Shown piece after piece: positions 34,023-44,688 of a stretch of DNA of 64,000 nt. This DNA is from Hyphomicrobium_A sp963782555 (lineage in GTDB: Bacteria; Pseudomonadota; Alphaproteobacteria; Rhizobiales; Hyphomicrobiaceae). The translations under genes and the position numbers were made by a program. Under the pieces are notes generated by a model. That model saw only the letters and a program-made list of their open reading frames with translations. It was not told the origin of the DNA and searched no databases. Numbering within the stretch: the stretch's first letter is position 1; every line of letters begins with the position of its first letter. The stretch is from the NCBI GenBank assembly GCA_963782555.1, contig CAWAKB010000002.1:62001-126000 (forward strand), in the 5' to 3' direction.

Positions 34023-34409
34023 TCAGATTGAAGGTGGAGCGCGGGCTTGAAACATGAAACGCGCCGCGGGTACCGCTGCCAATTCGGCAGTTGCCTGCAG
34101 CCTTGTCGCGCCGAGGTTCCTGGGCAGCGGCAATGCCGGCGGCGCGGCAGGCGCCGAAATGGCCAACAACTGGATCAATGCGCAGATTGCGCAATGAGGG
34201 TCGGCTGATCCGTTCGATTTATGGGTCGGCGAATGGGCGCTCGTCGAGGCCGCACTCGATCCATCTCCCATGGTCGACGCCGCCGAAGCCGACGCCGCCA
34301 AAGTGAAGGCGGGGATATGGACGTGCCCAAACGACAATACGATTTGGACCGCCAGGGCGAACAGCGCCAAGCGACAACCCAAGCGTATCTTCGAGCGGAC
34401 CCAGTGCAT
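34023..34409 (-). CDS. DUF2946-like exported protein linked to metal efflux
   Basis: 128 residues: signal peptide or anchor (LGCRLALFALAVQIVLSFGH), then HVHIP, a Ser/Ala-rich stretch, and PHCAICALIQLLA near the C-terminal third. The H-x-H and H-C-x2-C pattern is typical of DUF2946 proteins found beside copper and other metal transport genes, so periplasmic metal handling is likely. It lies 127 bases upstream of the adaptor gene on the same strand. Confidence 0.7.
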   Translation of the reverse strand: MHWVRSKIRLGCRLALFALAVQIVLSFGHVHIPAFTLAASASAASTMGDGSSAASTSAHSPTHKSNGSADPHCAICALIQLLAISAPAAPPALPLPRNLGATRLQATAELAAVPAARFMFQARAPPSI

Positions 34410-34627
34410 CCCTACGGGTTCACGTCCCCTCTTCGCACGGCTTGCCGGCCGGTTCTTTTAACGTGTAGCATCAACTGACGGCCTGCAGCGGATGCAGGAA
34501 GCATCCGAGAGCGGATTGTGTGGCGAAATGTGGGCAAGGAAGAGAAGCCGTTGTCGCAGCGTCGAGCAGAGCGAGCCGGTTCTGCGCACGCTTGCTTAGT
34601 CCCTGCCGCGTAGGAAGGCGACACAAC

Positions 34628-34843
34628 ATGGCCCCCACACTGCAGAGCGTAAGCCTGATGGTTATTGCTCTCGTTGCTTGCGTAGCTGGAGCACAGGCGC
34701 AAGTCGCGGGTCCTCACGCAAAGCCGCGGAGCGCGCAGAGGCCGGCCTTTCGGAGGGATTCGGGTAAACAAGAAATATACTTTCGACCGTTCTGCCGCCG
34801 CATGAGGTATGTCACCAACCGCTCAGCGCCCTGTTGGGAATAA
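34628..34843 (+). CDS. Possible small secreted protein
   Basis: 71 residues: signal peptide MAPTLQSVSLMVIALVACVA with an AQAQ cleavage region, then a basic mature part with two cysteines (PFCRRM, APCWE). An AGGAAGG site stands 9 bases before the ATG. No family recognised. It is divergent from the metal-efflux operon, so it may share a control region with it. Confidence 0.4.
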   Translation: MAPTLQSVSLMVIALVACVAGAQAQVAGPHAKPRSAQRPAFRRDSGKQEIYFRPFCRRMRYVTNRSAPCWE

Positions 34844-35056
34844 TAACGGCGCGCCGCACCTGATGATCTGCGATACGAGCTCAGGTGCCGTCTCGCCAAC
34901 GTGACGCTGATTGAGGTGCCGGCGCGTCGGATGCCGCAAGTGCCGGCGCAATAGCTCGCAGGCCGAGCGGCAAGCGTGTCTCGGTCTCTTGCACACGGCG
35001 CTTTCCGGCTTAGGAGGGCGCTTCGCCCCGCTCGCTGACCAGTCTATGCTTCATCC

Positions 35057-35967
35057 ATGAGCTGGCAGCCCTCCAACGATCCGGTCCCTGGCGATGCCCA
35101 TTCCTGCGACGCGCTCGAGCAGGTGATCGTGCCGCGCGCCCGCGACCTCGGCGGCTTCTCGGTGCGCCGCGCGCTGCCCGCCGCGGGCCGGCAGATGGTC
35201 GGCCCCTTCATCTTTTTCGATCAGATGGGCCCTGCCGAGTTCCTGATCGGCACTGGGATCGACGTGCGCCCGCACCCGCACATCGGGCTTGCCACCGTTA
35301 CCTATCTCTTCGACGGTGAGATCACGCACCGCGACAGCCTCGGCACGGCGCTGTCGATAAAGCCGGGCGAGCTCAACCTGATGACGGCGGGGCGCGGCAT
35401 CGTCCACTCCGAGCGCACAAGCCCGGAGGAGCGCTCAAAAGGTCCGCGGCTGTTCGGTATCCAGGCCTGGGCCGCGCTGCCCACGAGGAGGAAGCGCCGA
35501 CGTTCGCCCACTATGGCGCCGGCGAGCTGCCGCGCCTGTGCGGCGAAGGCAAGACCGTGCGTCTCGTGATCGGGCAGCTCTACGGCAAAACTTCGCCCGC
35601 AACCTTCCCCCACGCGTGCTTCTACGCCGAGGCCGTGCTGGCGCCGGGTGCTACGCTGCCGCTCGACCCCGACTACGACGAGCGCGCGGTCTTTATCGCC
35701 TCGGGCGAGATCGATATTGCGGGCGAGACCTTCGCAGCCGGCCGTCTGCTGGTCTTCCGTCCGGGCGACCGCATCTCGATCCTGGCGCTGTCGCAGACGC
35801 GCCTCATGCTGCTCGGCGGCGAGCCGATGGACGGGGAGCGCCACATCTGGTGGAACTTCGTGTCGTCCTCCAAGGACCGCATCGACGCGGCCAAGGCGGA
35901 CTGGAAGGCCAAGCGCTTCGAGCCCGTGGCGGGTGACGGTGAGGAGTTCATCCCGCTGCCGGAGTAG
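35057..35967 (+). CDS. Pirin family protein, broken by one missing base
   Basis: Bicupin iron-binding protein; relatives act as quercetinases or redox-linked regulators. The N-terminal cupin has the metal-ligand pattern DVRPHPHIGLATVTYLFDGE and the conserved MTAGRGIVHSE. The C-terminal cupin begins RLVIGQLYG after a frame change near 35481: inserting one base there gives ALP-HEEEAPTFAHYGAGELP, the normal pirin linker. The total would be about 303 residues. Otherwise intact, so a sequence error is likely. Confidence 0.88.
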
Positions 35968-35976
35968 CAGCTGCGT

Positions 35977-36516
35977 CTATGAGGAGCGGACCGTGAAGCT
36001 CCAGACGATCAAGGCAATCCCTTCGATCAGCAGCAGCACGCCGAAGACGAACGGGACCGCTAGGGCTGCGGCGATCGGAGAGCCGAGCAGCAGCAGGCCG
36101 ATCAGCAGGTTGACGCCGCCGAAAATGAACGACCCGATGCCGCCGCCGGTGAAAGCACCGATGATCCCGAAGGCGCCCACCACCAACCCGAGAATGCCGA
36201 GATAGATGACGAGCGTGGCGGGCAGTACGACCGCAGCGAACAGGGGATGGTTCAAGACGAGAACGCCGGCGACGATGCCGAGGATGCCGATCAGTAGCGA
36301 CCAGATCCAGGGCACGGAGCGGTCCACGAAAACACGTACCAGCTCCAGTATGCCCATCGCCAGCCAGTAGAAGCCGAGAACGACGGTCAGCGCCACCAGC
36401 GTGGTACCGGGTTCGGTCAGCAGCAGCACGCCGAACAGGACCGCGGCGATCCCCTCGAGCAGGAACAGCCACCAGACGTCCGAGCGGTGCTCGTGAGAAG
36501 CAGTGAGAACAGCCAT
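35977..36516 (-). CDS. HdeD-family membrane protein (DUF308)
   Basis: 179 residues forming six hydrophobic helices in three pairs, each with the DUF308 repeat pattern (LLEGIAAVLFGVLLLTEPGT, LIGILGIVAGVLVLNHPLFA, LIGLLLLGSPIAAALAVPFV). E. coli HdeD helps acid resistance at high cell density; the exact role here is unknown. It ends 9 bases from the pirin stop in convergent orientation. Confidence 0.85.
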   Translation of the reverse strand: MAVLTASHEHRSDVWWLFLLEGIAAVLFGVLLLTEPGTTLVALTVVLGFYWLAMGILELVRVFVDRSVPWIWSLLIGILGIVAGVLVLNHPLFAAVVLPATLVIYLGILGLVVGAFGIIGAFTGGGIGSFIFGGVNLLIGLLLLGSPIAAALAVPFVFGVLLLIEGIALIVWSFTVRSS

Positions 36517-36850
36517 GGGGAACCTCGTTTCTGTGATCAGGCGTTCGCTCGAACGCGCATCACGATGATATTGGCAACAGCTGTGGCTACTTTACTGACC
36601 GCGGCGGCGCGGCCGCCCGCTTCCCCACATCTCCGTTTACAGATGTTTGGGCGGCTATCGAGACTTTCCTTCAAATGCCGATCTCGTCGCAGCGGATGAG
36701 CCGTCACGCGTGGCGCTCGCGCGCCGCAACACAGAGCCGCGAGCTTGCGCTGCTCGCACCGCACAATTCACAAACTTAATTGGAGAGCCGTCGCAAATTT
36801 CGTTCGCGAATCACGGCATACGGGCCCTTGGAAATGCCGGGGGAGGGCGG
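36517..36850. other. Gene-free stretch of 334 bases
   Basis: Lies between the divergent HdeD-like gene and the first double-barrel protein gene. The frame of the latter stays open back to 36647, but no signal peptide is found until the ATG at 36851, preceded by GGGGGAGGGCGG. I see no convincing promoter or repeat. Confidence 0.5.
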
Positions 36851-38518
36851 ATGCGGTGGGCCGGTCTCATTTTCATTCAATCATTTGCGGCGCTGATCGT
36901 TGGTCTCGCGGGAGACGCTGATGCGCAGGGCGCGGCGCCTTACGACTGGCGCGGGTTCTATGCGGGCGTGCACATCGGTGCCGGCTTGAGCCTCGTCGAC
37001 ATCAAGGATCCGTTCGGCGACTCGATCTTCAACGATACCGCGCGCACGTCCGGGGCGCTCGCCGGCGGCCAGCTCGGCTACAACTGGCAATTCGGATCGG
37101 CGCTACTCGGCCTCGAGGCCGAGGCCAGCTGGGCCGACTTGGACGGCACCAACACCTGCTTTGCCTACTCGGGCTTCTACAGCAGCTCCACCTGCCATGC
37201 GCATATCGATGCGCTGGGCACGCTGACAGCGCGTGTCGGCTGGGCGCTTCCCGGCGATGGCCGCACGCTCCTCTACGGAAAGGCCGGGCTCGCCTTGAAG
37301 CACGCCAGCACCAACGCGTTCGTCAACTACCACGACGACGCCAATGTCACGCATCGGCAAGGGTTCGGATGGGGCGTTGCGCTCGGCGGCGGCGTCGAGC
37401 GCGCGCTCAATTCCCGCTGGTCTCTCAAGACCGAGTACGACTACCTCGGCTTCGGCGATGAGGGCTTTGCCGCTCCGCGCAGCCTCTTGCAGACCGTCGT
37501 CGGCGCGCCGGGAACGCGCGTCACCGTCCCCGAGACCGCGATATCCTTTTCCAGCAACACACACGAGCTGAAACTGGGGCTGAACTACAGGCTGTGCGTG
37601 GACGAGGCTGCGCCGGCATGGGAGTGGGGCGCCGCGCCCGACGGCCGGTCACCGCCGCCGTCGGGTTTCGCGATCGAGGCAGGCGTGCGCTACGTGCGCG
37701 GATGGGGACGCTTCCACAAAGACCAGCAGGTCAGCTTCGCGCATCCCAACCTCAGCCAGTCGCGCCTGACCTATGACGGTATGTCGACCAACGGAAAGGA
37801 GGTCTTCGGCCGCCTCGATACCCCGTTCGATCTGATGGTCAAAGGTCTGGTCGGCATCGGCAAGGGCGGGGGCGGCACCCTCAACGACGAGGACTGGGCG
37901 CTGGGGCCGCCGGCCCATGTCGACTTCATCCCCTATTCGAACACGGTCGGCACGGCGAACGAGAAGATCACCTACGGGATTATCGACGTTGGCTACGATC
38001 TGTGGCGCACGCCTCAGACCAGTTTGGCACCGTTCGTCGGCTACAGCTATTTCCGCGAGGACATGTACAGCGGTGGTTGCTTTCAGATCGCCAACAGCCA
38101 TTCCGACTGCCGCCATCCGGTGCCGCTATCCAGGATCAGCCTTGAGGATCTGGATACGTGGAAATCGGTGCGCCTGGGTGCGGTGCTCGGCACCATGCTG
38201 GCCCCCAGGCTCAAGCTTGACGCCGACGTTGCCTATCTCCCCCGCGTCAAGGTCGAGGCGCTCAACCATCATTACCTGAAGCAAGAGGAGGCGCCCGAGT
38301 GGGGGCACGGGACCGGCGTGCAGCTCGAGGCCATTCTGTCCTACGCGCTGAGCAAGGAGCTCAGTGTGGGCGTTGGCGGTCGCTACTGGTCGATGTGGAC
38401 CGCCAACGGCGCCACCGACAAGTCGGGAGCCATCTACCCGATGCGGCTTGCCACGGAGCAGGCAGCCCTCCTCGTGCAAGGCTCCTACAGCTTCGGCGCA
38501 GCCGCGGGGCCGAACTGA
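36851..38518 (+). CDS. Outer-membrane double-barrel protein: Omp25-like plus omptin-like, copy 1
   Basis: 555 residues with signal peptide (MRWAGLIFIQSFAALIVGLA, cut near DAQG). Residues 25 to about 255 look like an Omp25/OmpA-type 8-strand barrel (WRGFYAGVHIGAGLS, GGQLGYNWQFGSALLGLEAE). The second half is omptin-like: a GGGGTLNDEDW motif matches the omptin D-x-D-W acidic pair, VGYSYFREDMYSGG matches the later strand, and the position of the omptin D-x-H dyad reads N-H-H. Loss of that Asp may impair proteolysis. A paralogue lies at 43007-44665. Confidence 0.7.
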   Translation: MRWAGLIFIQSFAALIVGLAGDADAQGAAPYDWRGFYAGVHIGAGLSLVDIKDPFGDSIFNDTARTSGALAGGQLGYNWQFGSALLGLEAEASWADLDGTNTCFAYSGFYSSSTCHAHIDALGTLTARVGWALPGDGRTLLYGKAGLALKHASTNAFVNYHDDANVTHRQGFGWGVALGGGVERALNSRWSLKTEYDYLGFGDEGFAAPRSLLQTVVGAPGTRVTVPETAISFSSNTHELKLGLNYRLCVDEAAPAWEWGAAPDGRSPPPSGFAIEAGVRYVRGWGRFHKDQQVSFAHPNLSQSRLTYDGMSTNGKEVFGRLDTPFDLMVKGLVGIGKGGGGTLNDEDWALGPPAHVDFIPYSNTVGTANEKITYGIIDVGYDLWRTPQTSLAPFVGYSYFREDMYSGGCFQIANSHSDCRHPVPLSRISLEDLDTWKSVRLGAVLGTMLAPRLKLDADVAYLPRVKVEALNHHYLKQEEAPEWGHGTGVQLEAILSYALSKELSVGVGGRYWSMWTANGATDKSGAIYPMRLATEQAALLVQGSYSFGAAAGPN

Positions 38519-38818
38519 ACGGGGCGGCGCAAACCGCGCTCGCGCTGCTCCTGATCCTTTAGGCGAACAAATAGCGTCTCCCCGCCAGATTTTGTCATCC
38601 GCTTGCCGGCACTGAGCGTGGAGATGATAACGTCATTGTAGCGGCATGGCAGCGCGCATTGATCTAGCTCAAGTCGACGATGATCCTGAGCAAGAACCGC
38701 GGTTGGACTAAGGTCCAATGCGACAGCGCCTTCGGCTGCTTTGCGGTTTGGAGTACACTGGGCGCGGAACAGAGCGACAAAGAGAGCTCGACCGCTTGCA
38801 TTCGGGAGGACCACACAA
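38519..38818. other. Gene-free stretch of 300 bases upstream of the aldehyde dehydrogenase gene
   Basis: No reading frame with support. It probably contains the promoter of the downstream dehydrogenase gene; I could not find a convincing sigma-54 (GG-N10-GC) or sigma-70 site. Confidence 0.4.
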
Positions 38819-40363
<1,545 letters not shown>

Positions 40364-40537
40364 GAGCTAAGGGTCGGTGCCGTGGAGTGGGGGGTCGGAC
40401 AGGTGTCCGATCCTTCGCTCCCGCCGCCCCACCTCCTATCTACATCGCAAGACCGCAGCGTGTGGAAGGCTTGCTTTTGGGCAGGGCAGCCGCCCATGTT
40501 GGCGCAGATTGGCCGTGAATCCGCGAGGGCTGAACCC

Positions 40538-40963
40538 ATGACCGTCGCACGCGTCTCCTGCACCCCCGCCGCCGCCGCTCTGATCGAGAAGCTCAGCGCC
40601 GCCAACGGCCCCCTCTTCTTCCACCAGTCGGGCGGCTGCTGCGACGGCAGCGCGCCGATGTGCTACCCCAAGGGCGAGTTCAAGGTGGGGAGCCGTGACG
40701 TCTATCTGGGCGAGATCGCCGGCTGCCCCATCTACATCTCGGGCCCACAGTTCGAGTACTGGCAGCACACGCACCTCATCATCGACGCGGTGCCGGGCCG
40801 CGGCGCCGGCTTCTCGCTGGAATCGCCCGAAGGCATGCGCTTCCTCACGCGCTCGCGCGTGTTCACCGAGGCTGAGCTCGACGAGCTGGAGCGCGCCGGG
40901 CCGCCGCCGACCGGGCCGGAGGCGATGGAAGCTAAGCCGGGGCCGCAGGCCGCCGGCCGCTGA
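40538..40963 (+). CDS. DUF779 family protein
   Basis: 141 residues with the family core GPLFFHQSGGCCDGSAPMCY (cysteines likely to bind metal) and CPIYISGPQFEYWQHTHLII. DUF779 genes commonly stand beside AldB/ExaC-type dehydrogenase genes, as here; biochemical role unknown. The start at 40538 (MTVARVSCTPAAAALIEKL) is chosen over an earlier frame extension because the family begins there. The stop is 1 base before the ATG of the next gene. Confidence 0.88.
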   Translation: MTVARVSCTPAAAALIEKLSAANGPLFFHQSGGCCDGSAPMCYPKGEFKVGSRDVYLGEIAGCPIYISGPQFEYWQHTHLIIDAVPGRGAGFSLESPEGMRFLTRSRVFTEAELDELERAGPPPTGPEAMEAKPGPQAAGR

Positions 40964-40964
40964 C

Positions 40965-41954
40965 ATGAGCACCTTCAAGGCGCTGGTTCTCGAGCGAAGC
41001 GACGGTCGTGCGAGCGTCGCGCTCAAGACCATGAGCGACGCCGACCTGATGGACGGCGATGTGACGCTCCGAGTGACGCATTCTACCGTCAACTACAAGG
41101 ATGGGCTTGCGATCACCGGCAAGCTCCCGGTGGTGCGCCGCTATCCCATGATCCCCGGCATCGATCTCGCCGGCGTTGTCGAGGCATCGAGCCATCCCGA
41201 CTACAAGCCGGGCGACAAGGTCGTGCTCGATGGCTGGGGCCTGGGTGAGACGCACTTCGGCGGCTATGCGGAAAGAGCGCGCGTCAAAGGCGACTGGCTC
41301 GTGCCTCTGCCCGACGGCATGACGCCTGCGCAGGCCATGGCGATCGGGACGGCGGGCTATACCGCCATGCTCTGCGTCATGGCGCTCGAATCCCACGGTC
41401 TCGATCCGTCGATGGGGCCCGCGATCGTGACGGGCGCGGCGGGCGGTGTCGGCTCGGTTGCCATCACGCTGCTTGCCAAGCTCGGCTGGCATGTGATCGC
41501 CTCGACCAGGCGCACGGGTGAGGCGGACTATCTTCGCGGTCTCGGCGCTGCGGAAATTATCGACCGGGCGGAGCTTGCCGGTCCCGCGCGGCCGCTGGCC
41601 AAGGAGCGATGGATCGCCGGCGTCGACGTCGTCGGCTCGCACACGCTGGCGAATCTCTTGTCGATGACACGCTACGGCGGCGCCGTCGCTGCCTGCGGCC
41701 TGGCGCAGGGCATGGATTTGCCGACCTCGGTGGCGCCGTTCATCCTGCGTGGCGTTTCGCTGTTGGGCATCGACAGCGTGATGTGTCCACGGCCGCGGCG
41801 GCTTGCTGCGTGGCAGCGCCTGGCCCGCGATCTCGACCGCGACAAGCTCAGCTCCATGACGAAGACCATCGACCTCGCCGCCGTACCGGAAACCGCCAGC
41901 GCCCTGCTTGAGGGAAGGGTGCGCGGCCGGGTGGTCGTGAGCATTTCCGCATAA
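40965..41954 (+). CDS. acuI: AcuI/YhdH-type acrylyl-CoA reductase (zinc-free MDR family)
   Basis: 329 residues, medium-chain dehydrogenase/reductase fold. STVNYKDGLAITGKLPVVRR and MIPGIDLAGVVEAS are the YhdH/AcuI start; NADPH binding at AIVTGAAGGVGSVAITLLAK; GTAGYTAMLCVMALE is also typical. It reduces acrylyl-CoA to propionyl-CoA in acrylate detoxification and related routes. It starts 1 base after the DUF779 stop, so it is in one operon with the aldehyde dehydrogenase, suggesting joint handling of reactive carbonyl compounds. Confidence 0.9.
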   Translation: MSTFKALVLERSDGRASVALKTMSDADLMDGDVTLRVTHSTVNYKDGLAITGKLPVVRRYPMIPGIDLAGVVEASSHPDYKPGDKVVLDGWGLGETHFGGYAERARVKGDWLVPLPDGMTPAQAMAIGTAGYTAMLCVMALESHGLDPSMGPAIVTGAAGGVGSVAITLLAKLGWHVIASTRRTGEADYLRGLGAAEIIDRAELAGPARPLAKERWIAGVDVVGSHTLANLLSMTRYGGAVAACGLAQGMDLPTSVAPFILRGVSLLGIDSVMCPRPRRLAAWQRLARDLDRDKLSSMTKTIDLAAVPETASALLEGRVRGRVVVSISA

Positions 41955-42153
41955 GCGGAGCTGCCCGTCGGCTCGTCATCCCGCCACGCGAGGCCTATCC
42001 AACTATTTGAAAATGCTGGCGCTCTCTCAATGCGCTGGCAATGCCCAATTCAAGCAATGGCCGCTCGTTCTCGGTATCTTCAACTGTTACCGAGAGCTGC
42101 GGCGGATGGCGCGACGGTGCGCTATAGTGATTGTTTGATTGGTGAGCGCGGCA

Positions 42154-42834
42154 ATGGAAGCAGCCAGACCAGCCTTGCGCCCGCACGAGTTCGACGCGGC
42201 CGAGATTGGCGCGCTCGCGCATCTCTACCGCGGCGAGGTCTACCGAAGCACGATCTGGCGGACGCGTCTCGACAACACCACGAACTGGGCCGTGGTCACG
42301 TTGGGGATTGCTCTTTCGGTAACATTTTCCAACAGCGAAGCCTCGCCGTTGCCGCTGGTTCTGGCGGGGATCTTGTTCATAGTGTTTCTGGTTTTCGAGG
42401 CGCGGCGTTATCGCTACTTCAACGTTTGGCGGGCGCGGGCGCGCTGGATGGAGACGAACTTCTATGCCCCGATGTTGCGCGGCGAGGGGACGAAGCTGAG
42501 CGCGACCTGGCCTCAGGTGCTTGCGCACGACTATTGCGAGCCACGCCATCACATCAGTCTTGCCCGTGCCATCGGGCGACGATTGCGCCGAAACTACGTT
42601 TGGATTCTCGGAATTCAAATGCTCGCCTACTACGCCAAGATCGCAATCCACCCGGTGCCGTTGTCGAATTGGTCAGAGTTCGTTCAACGTGCCGCGGTCG
42701 GCCCTATCTCAGGTGAGGTCATGTTGTTTGGCGGCGCCCTTTTCAGTGCTGCATGGATTGCGTTCGCAGCGGTGACATACTACCTTGATCGCGCCAAGCA
42801 TGGTCAGCAACCGAGGCGGGTTACGATGGGATAA
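42154..42834 (+). CDS. DUF2270 family membrane protein
   Basis: 226 residues. Soluble N-terminus (ALAHLYRGEVYRSTIWRTRL), a helix pair (WAVVTLGIALSVTF, LPLVLAGILFIVFLVFEARR), the conserved YRYFNVWRARARWMETNFY, then two more membrane segments near the C-terminus. This matches DUF2270 proteins, of unknown function. Start at the ATG of MEAARPALRPHEF; a TTG five codons earlier is also open. Confidence 0.75.
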   Translation: MEAARPALRPHEFDAAEIGALAHLYRGEVYRSTIWRTRLDNTTNWAVVTLGIALSVTFSNSEASPLPLVLAGILFIVFLVFEARRYRYFNVWRARARWMETNFYAPMLRGEGTKLSATWPQVLAHDYCEPRHHISLARAIGRRLRRNYVWILGIQMLAYYAKIAIHPVPLSNWSEFVQRAAVGPISGEVMLFGGALFSAAWIAFAAVTYYLDRAKHGQQPRRVTMG

Positions 42835-43006
42835 GGGCCGGCTACTCTGTTTGACGCTTTCCGCCGACAGCTTACAACCCCCTCCGTCCGACATGTGTTC
42901 ACCGGCGATAGCTCATCTTGATTGCCGCGTTCGTTGAGCTCTTACGCTCACGGCTCCCCTGCGAATTGAGGCATACCTGCTCCATGCAGGGGTGGGGAGG
43001 AGCGCG

Positions 43007-44665
43007 ATGCCGCGCACCGGACGCTTGGTCCGTTACGCGTTGATGCTGACACTAGCAATGGCCGCACAAAGCGCCGGGGCAGATCCGGTCGCGCAACGGT
43101 TCGATTGGAGCGGGGCCTACATCGGCGCCCACACCGGCGGCGCGCTCGGTCTTGTCGACGTTGAGGATCCTTACGGGGTCTCGATCTTCGGCGACACCGC
43201 GCGCACGCCGGGCCTGCTCGCCGGCGGCCAGCTCGGCTACAACTGGCAATTCGGCGCAACCGTGCTGGGGTTGGAAACCGACGCCAGCTTGGCCGACATG
43301 GACGGAACCAACACCTGCTTCGCCTTCTCGGGGTTCTACGTCGGCTCCAACTGCCGCACCCATATCGATGCGCTCGGTACGTTTACGGGGCTGTTGGGCT
43401 GGACGCTTCCTTTCGACGATCGCACGCTCGTCTACGGAAAGGCCGGTCTCGCCTGGGAGCACGCGAAGACGGAGGCGACCGTCAATGGGGGCTTCGGGCT
43501 GCCGACTACCAGCACCAGCGGCTTCGATCTGGGCTGGACGCTCGGCGCCGGCGCCGAGCGCGCCATCGCGGCGCGCTGGACGCTCAAGGCCGAGTACGAC
43601 TTTCTCTCCTTCGGCGGCGAGGGTTTCTCCGCGCCGGCGAGCCTGGTGCAGTCGGGCGGCACGTTGGCGGGGCTCGCCGGCTCGGTGACAGACGTGTCGC
43701 AGGACATCCATCAGTTCAAGGTCGGAATGAACTACCGGATCGGTGCCGACGGTGGTTCGTCCGCCAGCGATTGGCTGGAGGCCTTGCACCCCGGCGGCCC
43801 GGCGCCGTCGGCGCCGCGCACCGAGATCGAGGCGGGCGCGCGCTACGTGCACGGCTGGGGGCAATTTCATAAAGATCTCGGAGTGACCAGTCTGGCCTCG
43901 CTGGCGTCGCGGCTGACCTACGACGGCACGGGCACAGACGGGGCAGAGCTGTTTGCGCGCATCGACGCGCCGTTCGACGCGATGGTCAAGGGCGTCATCG
44001 GGGCGGGCAGCGGTGGCGGACACATGAACGATGAGGATTGGGGCCTTCCATCGCCCCCCTTTCCGGCCTTCGTTCCCTATTCCAACACGCTCTCGGATGT
44101 CGACGACAACATCAGGTACGCGATCGTCGACGTCGGCTACGACTGGTGGCGGAGCGCCGACTACAAGATCACGCCATTCATCGGCTACAGCTATTTCCAG
44201 CAGCACATGAAGGCCCTGGGTTGCCGCCAGATCGCCAACCCGAACTCCGACTGCGTGCCTGCGCTCCCCGTTAGTGTGCTCGGCATCACGGAATACGACA
44301 CGTGGAATGCTCTGCGGCTGGGCGCGGCCGTAAAGCTGCCGCTGGCGCCGCGCATCAGGCTCGACGCCGAGGCCGCGTACCTGCCCTATGTGAGCTTCAC
44401 CGGCACCGACAATCACGTCCTGCGCTCGCTGGTGTCGCCCGAGGACGGCCACGGCATCGGCGTGCAGCTGGAGGCAATGCTGTCCTATGCGGTGACGGAT
44501 GCGCTGAGCGTCGGCGTCGGCGGGCGCTACTGGTCGATGTGGACGACGAGCGGGATCGTCAACTTCGGCGGCACCGGCCAATTCGTTCCCATGCGCTATG
44601 CTGCCGAGCAGGCTCACCTCCTCGTACAAGGCTCCTATAAGTTTGACGCTGCGCCAATGCCTTGA
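43007..44665 (+). CDS. Outer-membrane double-barrel protein: Omp25-like plus omptin-like, copy 2
   Basis: 552 residues, signal peptide ending near SAGADP. Same layout as the copy at 36851-38518: an Omp25-like N-terminal barrel (WSGAYIGAHTGGALG, GGQLGYNWQFGATVLG) and an omptin-like second half (RYVHGWGQFHKD, GGGHMNDEDW, VDVGYDWWRSADYKITPFIG). Unlike copy 1 it keeps Asp and His in TGTDNHVLRS, matching the omptin D-x-H dyad, so it may be an active outer-membrane protease. Start at 43007 with GGGGAGGAG before it. Confidence 0.72.
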   Translation: MPRTGRLVRYALMLTLAMAAQSAGADPVAQRFDWSGAYIGAHTGGALGLVDVEDPYGVSIFGDTARTPGLLAGGQLGYNWQFGATVLGLETDASLADMDGTNTCFAFSGFYVGSNCRTHIDALGTFTGLLGWTLPFDDRTLVYGKAGLAWEHAKTEATVNGGFGLPTTSTSGFDLGWTLGAGAERAIAARWTLKAEYDFLSFGGEGFSAPASLVQSGGTLAGLAGSVTDVSQDIHQFKVGMNYRIGADGGSSASDWLEALHPGGPAPSAPRTEIEAGARYVHGWGQFHKDLGVTSLASLASRLTYDGTGTDGAELFARIDAPFDAMVKGVIGAGSGGGHMNDEDWGLPSPPFPAFVPYSNTLSDVDDNIRYAIVDVGYDWWRSADYKITPFIGYSYFQQHMKALGCRQIANPNSDCVPALPVSVLGITEYDTWNALRLGAAVKLPLAPRIRLDAEAAYLPYVSFTGTDNHVLRSLVSPEDGHGIGVQLEAMLSYAVTDALSVGVGGRYWSMWTTSGIVNFGGTGQFVPMRYAAEQAHLLVQGSYKFDAAPMP

Positions 44666-44688
44666 GCCCCGCTGCTCCCGCCGCCGTC

